Shown here: one piece after another, positions 1-6,253 of the stretch | Layout: each line of letters starts with the position of its first letter | Position numbering within the stretch: position 1 is the stretch's first letter | NCBI GenBank assembly: GCA_018065885.1 | Contig: JAGHSL010000166.1 | Location: 1-9,991, forward strand | Origin: Candidatus Limimorpha equi | GTDB lineage: Bacteria; Bacteroidota; Bacteroidia; Bacteroidales; F082 | DNA length: 9,991 nt | Reading direction: 5' to 3' | Position numbers and translations under genes: made by a program | The notes under the pieces: generated by a model | The model's input: the letters and a program-made list of their open reading frames with translations, nothing else | What the model was told of the DNA's origin: nothing | Database searches by the model: none

Positions 1-5
1 AGGTG

Positions 6-13
6 CAAAAATA
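6..13 (-). promoter_or_regulatory. Possible leftward -7 promoter element
   Basis: On the minus strand this reads TATTTTTG followed by CACCT. It matches the Bacteroidetes -7 consensus TAnnTTTG and resembles the TTTGCACC context upstream of rplS. A TTG lies 23 nt upstream, slightly far for the -33 element. It would drive a divergent gene lying off the left edge. One short motif in AT-rich DNA is weak evidence. Confidence 0.35.
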
Positions 14-47
14 CATTATTCTTCAATCCGTAGTAACAATAAATTAA

Positions 48-233
48 AAGTTGAGCAATTCTAACACATATCAATATCGTTTTTATAAACACGAATCCCC
101 ACAAATTAAACATGAATTGCCATAAATTAAACTGATACATAGGTGATTATAATTTGCGTTTCATTTACGACAATTTGATCAGCAAAGCGAAAAAACAGCA
201 ATTATCGTTACAGGTTGTTTTTTAATTATCACA
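48..233 (+). repeat. Non-coding direct repeat, copy A (upstream of trmD)
   Basis: A 186 bp stretch recurs at 1696-1850 in the same orientation with substitutions and indels. Shared blocks include ACATATCAATATCGTTTTT, ATAAATTAAACTGATA, CGACAATTTG and CAGCRAAGCGAAAAAACAG, ending in TTTTTTAATTATCACA. No ORF spans it and no terminal inverted repeats were seen. Both copies end a short distance upstream of a plus-strand gene (trmD here), so it may be a duplicated upstream or regulatory region or a dispersed element. Its function is unknown. Confidence 0.75.
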
Positions 234-251
234 TAATTCAGCATTATTGAT

Positions 252-259
252 TATTTTTG
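252..259 (+). promoter_or_regulatory. Probable trmD promoter, -7 element
   Basis: TATTTTTG followed by CCG matches the Bacteroidetes sigma-ABfr -7 consensus TAnnTTTG. It would start transcription near 265, leaving a leader of only about ten bases before the trmD ATG at 275. No well-placed TTTG -33 element is visible 19-21 bases upstream. Confidence 0.5.
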
Positions 260-274
260 CCGAAAATTTCAGTC

Positions 275-970
275 ATGCGTATCGACATCATCGCCATATT
301 TCCCGAAATGTTTGAAGGTCCCTTCACCGAATCCATCATCAAACGCGCCGTCAACAAAGGCATTGTTGAAATCGGGTTGCACAACCTGCGCGACTACAGC
401 ACCGACAAACACCACAAGGTTGACGACTATTCCTTTGCCGCCGGTGCCGGCATGGTGATGATGATCGAGCCTGTCGACAACTGCATCAGCCAATTGAAAG
501 CCAAGCGCAACTACGACGAGGTGATTTACATGAGTCCCGACGGCGAACTGCTGAACCAGCCATTGTGCAACCAGCTTTCAATGAAAGAAAACCTCATCAT
601 TCTTTGCGGCCATTACAAAGGCATCGATGAGCGCATACGCGAGCACCTGATTACCAAGGAAATATCCATCGGTAACTACGTTCTTTCGGGAGGCGAATTG
701 GGTGCAGCCGTCTTGGTTGACAGCCTCGTGCGGCTGATTCCCGGTGCCTTGAACGACGAAACCTCTGCCCTATCCGACTCATTCCAAGACGGTTTGGTAT
801 CCCCGCCCGTCTACACACGGCCACGCGAATACAAAGGCTGGGATGTGCCAGAAATTCTGCTTTCGGGCAACGACTTGAAAATCCAAGAATGGAAATTGGA
901 ACAAGCCTTGCAACGCACCAAGGAACGCCGCCCCGAAATGTACGAAATTTTCAAAAAAAGCAATTTATAA
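275..970 (+). CDS. trmD: tRNA (guanine-N1-)-methyltransferase TrmD
   Basis: SPOUT-class methyltransferase that transfers a methyl group from S-adenosylmethionine to N1 of G37 in tRNAs reading CNN, UGG-type and related codons, preventing +1 frameshifting. The 231-residue product is full length for the family. Visible hallmarks are the start MRIDIIAIFPEMF, YMSPDGE (residues 85-91), the knot motif ILCGHYKGIDER (109-120), ISIGNYVLSGGELGA (130-144) and ALSDSF (165-170), whose D168 matches the catalytic aspartate (D169 in E. coli). The C-terminal segment has PVYTRPREYKGWDVPEILLS. I chose ATG 275 over an upstream in-frame TTG at 257 because family members begin with MRID and the TTG lies in the probable promoter. 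rplS follows with its own promoter. The neighbours rpsP and rimM of the E. coli operon are not seen here. Confidence 0.97.
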   Translation: MRIDIIAIFPEMFEGPFTESIIKRAVNKGIVEIGLHNLRDYSTDKHHKVDDYSFAAGAGMVMMIEPVDNCISQLKAKRNYDEVIYMSPDGELLNQPLCNQLSMKENLIILCGHYKGIDERIREHLITKEISIGNYVLSGGELGAAVLVDSLVRLIPGALNDETSALSDSFQDGLVSPPVYTRPREYKGWDVPEILLSGNDLKIQEWKLEQALQRTKERRPEMYEIFKKSNL

Positions 971-973
971 GTG

Positions 974-1000
974 TTTGTATTCAAATAATTTGTATATTTG
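974..1000 (+). promoter_or_regulatory. Probable rplS promoter
   Basis: TATATTTG at 993-1000, followed by CACCCG, matches the Bacteroidetes -7 element TAnnTTTG. A TTTG at 974-977 could be the -33 element, but its 15-base spacing is shorter than the usual ~19-21. The motif lies just after the trmD stop codon and about 40 bases before the rplS start, so rplS can probably be transcribed independently as well as by read-through. Confidence 0.6.
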
Positions 1001-1040
1001 CACCCGTTTTTGGACGAAAAATATACAAAATACATATACA

Positions 1041-1397
1041 ATGAGCAAGAATGCACTTATCCAATTCGTTGAAGATCAGATTGCTGTAAAAGATTTTCCG
1101 AAGTTTAGACCAGGTGACACCATCACCGTAACTTACAAGATTGTCGAAGGCGACAAGAGCCGTCTTCAGAAGTTCCAAGGCATCGTTTTGAAGCGTAGCG
1201 GCTGCGGTAAAACTGCAACTTTCACGGTTCGTAAGATTGCCGCCAACGGTATCGGCGTTGAAAGATGCTTCCCAATCGCTACACCTATGATTGAGAACAT
1301 CGAGCTGAACAAGGAAGGCGTTGTCCGCAGAGCACGTATCTATTACCTCAGAGGTCTCCGTGGTAAGAAAGCCAGAATCAAGGAAGCACGCCGCTAA
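1041..1397 (+). CDS. rplS: 50S ribosomal protein L19
   Basis: Structural protein of the large ribosomal subunit located at the 30S-50S interface. The 118-residue product is the normal length. Recognisable L19 segments are FRPGDTITVTYKIVEGDKSR (residues 23-42), the core LQKFQGIVLKRSGCG, TFTVRKIAANGIGVERCFPI, and the basic tail RRARIYYLRGLRGKKARIKE. I chose ATG 1041 because L19 begins just before the FVEDQ helix, and an upstream in-frame TTG at 975 would add residues encoded by the promoter. It follows trmD by 70 bases and ends at a strong terminator. Genes linked to trmD are commonly found beside it. Confidence 0.98.
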   Translation: MSKNALIQFVEDQIAVKDFPKFRPGDTITVTYKIVEGDKSRLQKFQGIVLKRSGCGKTATFTVRKIAANGIGVERCFPIATPMIENIELNKEGVVRRARIYYLRGLRGKKARIKEARR

Positions 1398-1425
1398 TTG
1401 GTTCTTACAATTCATCAACACAAAA

Positions 1426-1457
1426 ACAAGCCCCGAAAATCGGGGCTTGTTTTTTTT
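1426..1457 (+). terminator. Rho-independent terminator of trmD-rplS
   Basis: An 11 bp GC-rich stem, ACAAGCCCCGA paired with TCGGGGCTTGT, encloses an AAA loop and is followed by a run of eight T. It starts 28 bases after the rplS stop codon. Strong and unambiguous on the plus strand. Confidence 0.93.
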
Positions 1458-1477
1458 GAAAAAATAGCCTATTTTTG
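1447..1477 (+). promoter_or_regulatory. Orphan promoter-like site after rplS terminator
   Basis: TATTTTTG at 1470-1477, followed by CCCCC, matches TAnnTTTG. A TTG at 1447-1449 lies exactly 20 bases upstream, a good fit to the Bacteroidetes -33/-7 spacing. It partly overlaps the rplS terminator stem. The next start codon on this strand with a credible gene is at 1857, so the transcript would have a leader of about 370 bases or be a non-coding RNA. Confidence 0.4.
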
Positions 1478-1520
1478 CCCCCACATATTAAGTAACAATA
1501 AAATAATAAGTAAGTGGTCA

Positions 1521-1547
1521 AAATTAAACTGCAACATAAATAGGTTA
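1521..1547 (+). repeat. Partial third copy of the repeat A/B core
   Basis: AAATTAAACTGCAACATAAA and the following TAGGTTAT resemble AAATTAAACTGATACATAGG...ATTAT in copy A. The match is short and diverged, so it may be a fragment of the same element or a chance match in AT-rich sequence. Confidence 0.3.
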
Positions 1548-1578
1548 TCAGTTATCAGTTGTCGGTTATCAGTTATCA
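1544..1578 (+). repeat. Five-unit heptamer tandem repeat (GTTATCA)
   Basis: Five in-phase 7-base units: GTTATCA, GTTATCA, GTTGTCG, GTTATCA, GTTATCA. It lies in the intergenic region between the rplS terminator and the sulfatase gene. The unit length is far too short for a CRISPR repeat and there are no spacers. Likely a simple-sequence array. Confidence 0.85.
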
Positions 1579-1607
1579 GTCAGTAAATTGTACAAATGCC
1601 CAAAACA

Positions 1608-1647
1608 CCCAAATGTCTAAGTGTCCAAATATCCAAATGTCCAAATA
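1608..1647 (+). repeat. Octamer tandem repeat (TCCAAATG)
   Basis: Five phased 8-base units with consensus TCCAAATG: CCCAAATG, TCTAAGTG, TCCAAATA, TCCAAATG, TCCAAATA, followed by degenerate ACCCATAA-type units. It lies 29 bases after the heptamer array. The rest of the 1398-1856 gap holds only the terminator, the orphan promoter and repeat copy B. Confidence 0.75.
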
Positions 1648-1695
1648 ACCCATAACCCTAAATTCAAAATGTAAACTTAATTTGAACAAGCACTT

Positions 1696-1850
1696 AAGTT
1701 GAGATAATTCTAATACATATCAATATCGTTTTTACAAACACAAACTCCCATAAATTAAACTGATATACAGACGATTATAATTTTCGACAATTTGTTCAGC
1801 GAAGCGAAAAAACAGTTGTTTTCGTTACTGGTTATTTTTTAATTATCACA
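1696..1850 (+). repeat. Non-coding direct repeat, copy B (upstream of sulfatase gene)
   Basis: Second copy of the element at 48-233, about 30 bases shorter because of two internal deletions relative to copy A (the segments around 101-121 and 155-164). It ends six bases before the ATG of the LTA-synthase-family gene, so it must contain that gene's ribosome-binding region and could contain its promoter. The direct copies flank trmD and rplS. Confidence 0.75.
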
Positions 1851-1856
1851 AAAGCC

Positions 1857-3869
1857 ATGAGTTATTACACAAAGAAGAAAAAAGGATACAACTGGTACAA
1901 AAAACCAGTCATGCTGCTTATTTACCGCCTTGCCGCCGTCCTGCTGCTATTCAGTTTCTGCCGCTGGATGCTTTATTTGCTCAACACATCGTTTTTCCCC
2001 AACCTTCACCTCTTTGAATCGCTCCGACTCTACGGATGCGGCTTACGTTTCGACCTGATTGTCCTCGCCTACCTGAACATTCCCGTCATACTGTACTACA
2101 CGCTTCCTTTTTCATGGATAAGCAATCGTAAACCACAGTTAATCATCGATATATACTATGTTTTTGTCAACAGCGTAGCCGTCACACTCAACCTTGTCGA
2201 CACCATCTATTTCCGCTTCATCGGCAAGCGCATGACCTCCGAACTATTTCAGTTTTTCGGCGACAAGGACGAAAACATCAGTGGCATCATCGGGCAATTG
2301 GCCATCGATTACTGGTATATGGTGCTTTTCAGCATCTTATCCATCATGCTCATCATTGTCATTTCAAAAATCACGAGAATAAGAAAAGACGAAAACACGA
2401 GCAAAAAAGGTTGGATTATATGGCAATGTGCCAGTCTACTCATTATGGCTCCGCTGACCATTATGGGCTGCCGTGGCGGAACACAAAAGAAACCGCTCAA
2501 AATGATTGATGCGCTGCAATACACTGAGCCTCACCACGTTCCGATTGTACTTAACACACCTTTCACCATCGCCAAAGGCGGCAAAAGCCAAACGCTTCAG
2601 GAGCTTCATCTCGTTGAAAATTCGACTTACGAACCCATCATCGGCATCAACGCTCCGACACGATTTATCACGCCTGACAATGAAAACGACTCCATTCCCG
2701 ACAATGTGGTGCTTATCATTCTAGAAAGTTTCGGTCAGGAGATGATTGGCTACTATAATCCGGATCATGCCAACCACCTCACACCATTCTTAGATTCGCT
2801 GCTGCAACAAAGCCTCACTTTCGACGGACGCGCCAACGGACGCCGTTCCATCGAGTCGCTGCCAAGCATCCTTTCAGGCTTGCCTTCGCTGATGGAAGTC
2901 GACTTCCCCACTTCTTCCTATTTCGGAAACGATTTGCATGGTTTCGGCGACAACCTGAAAGCGCATGGTTACAAGACCTCGATTTTCCACGGCGGAAACA
3001 ACGGCACCATGAACTTCGACGTTTTCTCACAACATGTTGGTTTTGACCATTATTATGGCAGAACCGAATATGACAACGATGCCGACTACGACAACAAATG
3101 GGGCATTTTCGACGGACCTTTCCTTCAATATTTCGCCAACAATTTAGACACGATTTCACAGCCATTTGCAGCCATCGTATACACGCTTTCGTCGCATCAT
3201 CCTTTCAATCTGCCAGCTGGTTTTGTCTTACCTTCAGACGTTTACAACTGGAGCAGCTTTGAAAAGACCGTCTATTACACCGACAGCGCCCTTCGCGATT
3301 TCTTCAAGACCGCAGCCACGAAAGAATGGTATGACAACACCCTGTTCGTCATCACCGCCGACCACGCCAACACCGAACATTACGACGACGCCTTCAATAG
3401 CGTTTGGGGCATGTATGCCGTCCCGATTGCATTTTACTATCCAGGCAAAATCGCGCCAAACCGCACCGACGAAATGGCCCAGCAAACCGACATTGGCGCA
3501 AGCATCTTGTCGGCGCTTAACGTGACCAACACCATTTTCAGCTTTGGCCGCAACCTTTTCGACACCCTGCAACAACCCGCATGGATTACTTTCATCAACC
3601 AGACCTATCAATTCAGCGATGGGCATTATCTGATTCAATCGGACGGGCAACAGGCAGTTGGCGTTTTCAATCTTGACCAAGACAAGCACGTGGAGAACAA
3701 CATCATCGGCCACATCCAATGTCCCGACCTTCATCTAAAACTGCAAGAACAATTGCAATCGTACAACAACCGAATGATAAACAACAAACTGACTTATGAG
3801 CAAGCAACGGATTCGATTCATAATCAACCCAATATCGGGGAAAGTGAGAAAGAAGAACCTTCCAGATAA
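1857..3869 (+). CDS. LTA synthase family / sulfatase-fold membrane transferase
   Basis: Membrane enzyme of the alkaline-phosphatase/sulfatase superfamily, LTA-synthase-like branch, with its catalytic domain outside the cytoplasmic membrane. The 670 residues comprise about five N-terminal membrane segments (roughly 17-42, 65-84, 97-116, 152-171, 185-204) and a sulfatase domain from about 280. Metal-site candidates are E290 in VLIILESFG, D502-H503 in ITADHAN and the histidines of SSHHPF (447-448). The probable nucleophile is S331 in ANGRRSIESLPS, where LtaS has threonine. Family members transfer phosphoglycerol or phosphoethanolamine from phospholipid to a glycan or lipid. Bacteroidota are not known to make Gram-positive LTA, so the substrate is unknown; an OpgB-like periplasmic glycan or lipid modification is plausible. 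It is the first gene of the operon and its last 74 bases overlap the lipid kinase gene. Confidence 0.88.
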   Translation: MSYYTKKKKGYNWYKKPVMLLIYRLAAVLLLFSFCRWMLYLLNTSFFPNLHLFESLRLYGCGLRFDLIVLAYLNIPVILYYTLPFSWISNRKPQLIIDIYYVFVNSVAVTLNLVDTIYFRFIGKRMTSELFQFFGDKDENISGIIGQLAIDYWYMVLFSILSIMLIIVISKITRIRKDENTSKKGWIIWQCASLLIMAPLTIMGCRGGTQKKPLKMIDALQYTEPHHVPIVLNTPFTIAKGGKSQTLQELHLVENSTYEPIIGINAPTRFITPDNENDSIPDNVVLIILESFGQEMIGYYNPDHANHLTPFLDSLLQQSLTFDGRANGRRSIESLPSILSGLPSLMEVDFPTSSYFGNDLHGFGDNLKAHGYKTSIFHGGNNGTMNFDVFSQHVGFDHYYGRTEYDNDADYDNKWGIFDGPFLQYFANNLDTISQPFAAIVYTLSSHHPFNLPAGFVLPSDVYNWSSFEKTVYYTDSALRDFFKTAATKEWYDNTLFVITADHANTEHYDDAFNSVWGMYAVPIAFYYPGKIAPNRTDEMAQQTDIGASILSALNVTNTIFSFGRNLFDTLQQPAWITFINQTYQFSDGHYLIQSDGQQAVGVFNLDQDKHVENNIIGHIQCPDLHLKLQEQLQSYNNRMINNKLTYEQATDSIHNQPNIGESEKEEPSR

Positions 3870-4671
3870 AATCGCTGAGAACATCGACAAAGACCGATTC
3901 GACTACGAAATAAAGTATTCGGAATATGCAGGCCATGCCAAAGTTTTAGCCAAGGAAGCTGTTGACGAACAATTCGACATTGTTGTTGCCGCCGGTGGCG
4001 ATGGCAGCATCAATGAAATCGGTGTGCCATTGATTGGAACCAATGTCGCCTTAGGCATCATTCCATGCGGTTCGGGCAATGGATTTTCGCATCACGTTGA
4101 TTTACCGTTAAATGCTGTGAAAGCCATCAAGGTTCTCAACGAAGGCCAAAGGCACAAGATCGACACCGTGACGGTAAACGGCATTCCTTTCATCAGCATT
4201 GCGGGAACCGGATTCGACGCAAAGATTGCCGAAGACTACGCCAACGACCCTCGGCGTGGTTTCGACACTTATTTTAAATATATCATCAGGAATTACATCA
4301 CCTACCGCGAGCAGAACTACACCATCATCATGCCAGAACAAACCATCGAGACAAAAGCCATGTTCATTTCGTTTGCCAACTCCAATGAGCAAGGCTACAA
4401 CATCCCGATTTCTCCTCACGCCAGTCTGCAAGACGGCAAAGTTGACCTTTGCGTCGTGCGCAAGCCCAACCCATTGGAACTTCCCATCATGGGCGGCTTC
4501 ATGATTGACAAAAAGATGGACAAAGCACCGAAAGTCGACATTTACCAGACTTCGGAAGCCAAAATCATCAGGGAGAAGGCCGAAGTCATCAATATTGACG
4601 GCGAATCCATCATGACGGAAAAAGACCTTGAAATAATCGTTAAACCATTTAGTCTCAACATCATAGCATGA
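3796..4671 (+). CDS. Diacylglycerol kinase family lipid kinase (DagK/YegS-like)
   Basis: Cytoplasmic lipid kinase of the DAGK catalytic-domain family, which phosphorylates diacylglycerol or a related lipid with ATP. The 291 residues start with the typical RIRFIINPISGK strand (5-16), then the nucleotide-binding VAAGGDGSINEI (64-75) and IPCGSGNGFSHH (89-100). GTGFDAKIAEDY is at about 138-149, and the C-terminal half has the family's NIDGES motif near 266-271. Length is typical. The start at ATG 3796 lies inside the upstream gene, giving a 74-base overlap; it is kept because MSKQRIRFIINP is the normal N-terminus. The stop overlaps the next start in ATGA. Context suggests it recycles diacylglycerol released by the upstream transferase; sphingoid or other lipid substrates are possible. 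Confidence 0.9.
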   Translation: MSKQRIRFIINPISGKVRKKNLPDKIAENIDKDRFDYEIKYSEYAGHAKVLAKEAVDEQFDIVVAAGGDGSINEIGVPLIGTNVALGIIPCGSGNGFSHHVDLPLNAVKAIKVLNEGQRHKIDTVTVNGIPFISIAGTGFDAKIAEDYANDPRRGFDTYFKYIIRNYITYREQNYTIIMPEQTIETKAMFISFANSNEQGYNIPISPHASLQDGKVDLCVVRKPNPLELPIMGGFMIDKKMDKAPKVDIYQTSEAKIIREKAEVINIDGESIMTEKDLEIIVKPFSLNIIA

Positions 4672-5003
4672 AACACAAAGCCAACAAGGACGGCATAGTC
4701 TACTCCACTAATCCCGATTTCATCTTCGATGAGGAAGAAGAAACCGTAACCTTGGAACCTACCAAGCAAAACCTGCGCGTCATGCTCGACAAAAAACAAC
4801 GCGCCGGCAAAAAAGTCACTTTAGTGACTGGTTTTCAAGGCTCCGATTTCGATTTGGCAGCGTTGGGCAAGGAACTGAAAACAGCCTGCGGCGTGGGCGG
4901 CAGCGTAAAAGACGGCGAAATCATTATTCAGGGCGATTTCAGGGAGAGGATAGTCAACTTGCTGATTCAGAAAGGATTTACAAAAACAAAAATCAGTGGA
5001 TAA
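4668..5003 (+). CDS. SUI1/eIF1-like translation factor (YciH family)
   Basis: Small protein of the eIF1/SUI1 fold. The 111 residues show a variable acidic N-terminus (DEEEE at 21-25) and the conserved domain: LDKKQRAGKKVTLVTGFQG (40-58), LGKELKTACGVGGSVKDG (66-83), EIIIQGDFRERIVNLLIQKG (84-103). Bacterial YciH proteins bind the ribosome and can influence start-codon and initiator-tRNA fidelity, but their physiological role is poorly defined. The ATG overlaps the kinase stop by four bases (ATGA), and the next gene starts two bases after this stop, so translational coupling is likely. Confidence 0.93.
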   Translation: MKHKANKDGIVYSTNPDFIFDEEEETVTLEPTKQNLRVMLDKKQRAGKKVTLVTGFQGSDFDLAALGKELKTACGVGGSVKDGEIIIQGDFRERIVNLLIQKGFTKTKISG

Positions 5004-5005
5004 CC

Positions 5006-6253
5006 ATGATTGAAAAATACATCGAAATACTAAAGTCAATCGGTACACATTTCCATTTTAGTGCTGACGCTTCACTTGCCATCGCCGAAGGATTAGCTTT
5101 TGTTTCTTTGCTCGCTCTAAGCGTTTTACTTACGTTTGGCGCCCGATTATTCATCAAGAAAACAGTCTACAAAATCATTAAGAAATCCAGTTCAAAATAC
5201 GATGACCTGCTGATAGACAGTAAGATTCTGCTCCGTTTCTGCCTGCTCATTCCCGCCATTCTGATCAAGCATTTCGGCACCGACTGCCTTCCTGATTTTC
5301 ACTTGACATTAAACGGTTTTCTTTATCTGTTCCGCATCTACGAAGTCATCATCTACACCCTTGTCCTCGATGCCTTGGTGAATACGGGAGCCGATTTCTA
5401 CAACACTTTCAACGGTTCAAAAGCCAAGGCGAAACCCATCAAAAGCCTTGTCCAGGTCCTGAAAATCATTCTTTACATCATTTGCGTACTGCTCGTGATT
5501 GCCATCCTTTTGGGCAAGGACATCAAGACGATTGTCATCGGATTAGGCACTTTGTCGGCTGTCCTGATGCTGGTTTTCCAAAGTCCGATATTGGGCTTTG
5601 TCGGAACCATACAGATGATGTCGAACGACATGCTTCGCATCGGCGATTGGATTGTCATGGGCAATGCCGACGGCAATGTCCTTGAAATCAACCTCACGAC
5701 GGTGAAAGTCCAAAACTGGGACAACACCATCACCACCATCCCGACTAGCACCATGGTCACCAACCAGTTCACCAACTGGCGCGGCATGTCGGAAAGCGAC
5801 GGACGACAAATCAAACGCAGCATCAACATCGACATCAACACCATCAAGTTCTGCACGCCCGAGATGATTGAGAAATACAAAAAATACTCACTCATAGCCC
5901 CTTACCTCGAAGCACGCGAAAAAGAAATCCTCGAATACAACGAAGCCAACCGCATCGACACAAGCCAAATCATCAACGGAAGACAGCAAACCAACCTCGG
6001 CATTTTCAGGGCTTACCTGCGCGAATACATCAACCACAATCCAAACATCAACCACGATATGACCATGATTGTGAGACAATTGCAGCCCACTGAATATGGC
6101 GTTCCGATTCAGATTTACGTCTTCAGTAATAAAAAGGCTTGGGTCGATTACGAAAACATACAAAGCGACATTTTCGACCATATCATGGCCGCCGTTCCGA
6201 TGTTCGACCTGAAAATCTACCAAAGGTCATCGTCAAACACAAACAAAGCATGA
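5006..6253 (+). CDS. ybdG: Mechanosensitive channel, MscS superfamily, YbdG type
   Basis: Inner-membrane channel that releases solutes on hypo-osmotic shock. The product is 415 residues, the same length I recall for E. coli YbdG. About five membrane segments are visible (25-48, 76-90, 103-125, 149-170, 173-193). The last is the MscS pore-lining region, leading into FQSPILGFVGTIQMMSNDML and the beta-domain segment RIGDWIVMGNADGNVLEINL. The C-terminal part carries features I associate with YbdG rather than short MscS: IKFCTPEMIEKY (280-291), GRQQTNLGIFRAYL (325-338), RQLQPTEYGVPIQIYVFS (357-374) and YENIQSDIFDH (382-392). It starts two bases after the SUI1 stop and overlaps the hydrolase start by four bases. 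Confidence 0.93.
   Translation: MIEKYIEILKSIGTHFHFSADASLAIAEGLAFVSLLALSVLLTFGARLFIKKTVYKIIKKSSSKYDDLLIDSKILLRFCLLIPAILIKHFGTDCLPDFHLTLNGFLYLFRIYEVIIYTLVLDALVNTGADFYNTFNGSKAKAKPIKSLVQVLKIILYIICVLLVIAILLGKDIKTIVIGLGTLSAVLMLVFQSPILGFVGTIQMMSNDMLRIGDWIVMGNADGNVLEINLTTVKVQNWDNTITTIPTSTMVTNQFTNWRGMSESDGRQIKRSINIDINTIKFCTPEMIEKYKKYSLIAPYLEAREKEILEYNEANRIDTSQIINGRQQTNLGIFRAYLREYINHNPNINHDMTMIVRQLQPTEYGVPIQIYVFSNKKAWVDYENIQSDIFDHIMAAVPMFDLKIYQRSSSNTNKA

Noticed and set aside
981..1484. Antisense 167-codon open frame over rplS
   Set aside because: Shadow of rplS and the terminator; the protein shows no recognisable family and the plus-strand gene is certain.
1398..1586. Plus-strand 62-codon open frame after rplS
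   Set aside because: It runs through the rplS terminator hairpin, the orphan promoter and the heptamer repeat, and has no ATG-led conserved protein.
1544..1655. CRISPR array
   Set aside because: Units of 7-8 bases are contiguous with no spacers, and no cas genes are nearby.
1806..1825. Hairpin CGAAAA...TTTTCG in repeat copy B
   Set aside because: The pairing is only six AT-rich base pairs and is not preserved in copy A, so it is not treated as a structural element.
48..1850. Composite transposon carrying trmD-rplS
   Set aside because: The flanking repeats encode no transposase and show no terminal inverted repeats or target duplications, and the genes between are vertically inherited housekeeping genes.
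1398..1856. tRNA or known riboswitch in the intergenic gap
   Set aside because: No cloverleaf, T-loop sequence or recognisable aptamer core was seen by eye; a computed covariance search was not possible.
2815..3734. Long antisense and alternative-frame ORFs inside the sulfatase gene
   Set aside because: Their compositions are skewed (Cys/Arg/Val/Thr-rich) as expected for shadows of a conserved gene with continuous motifs.
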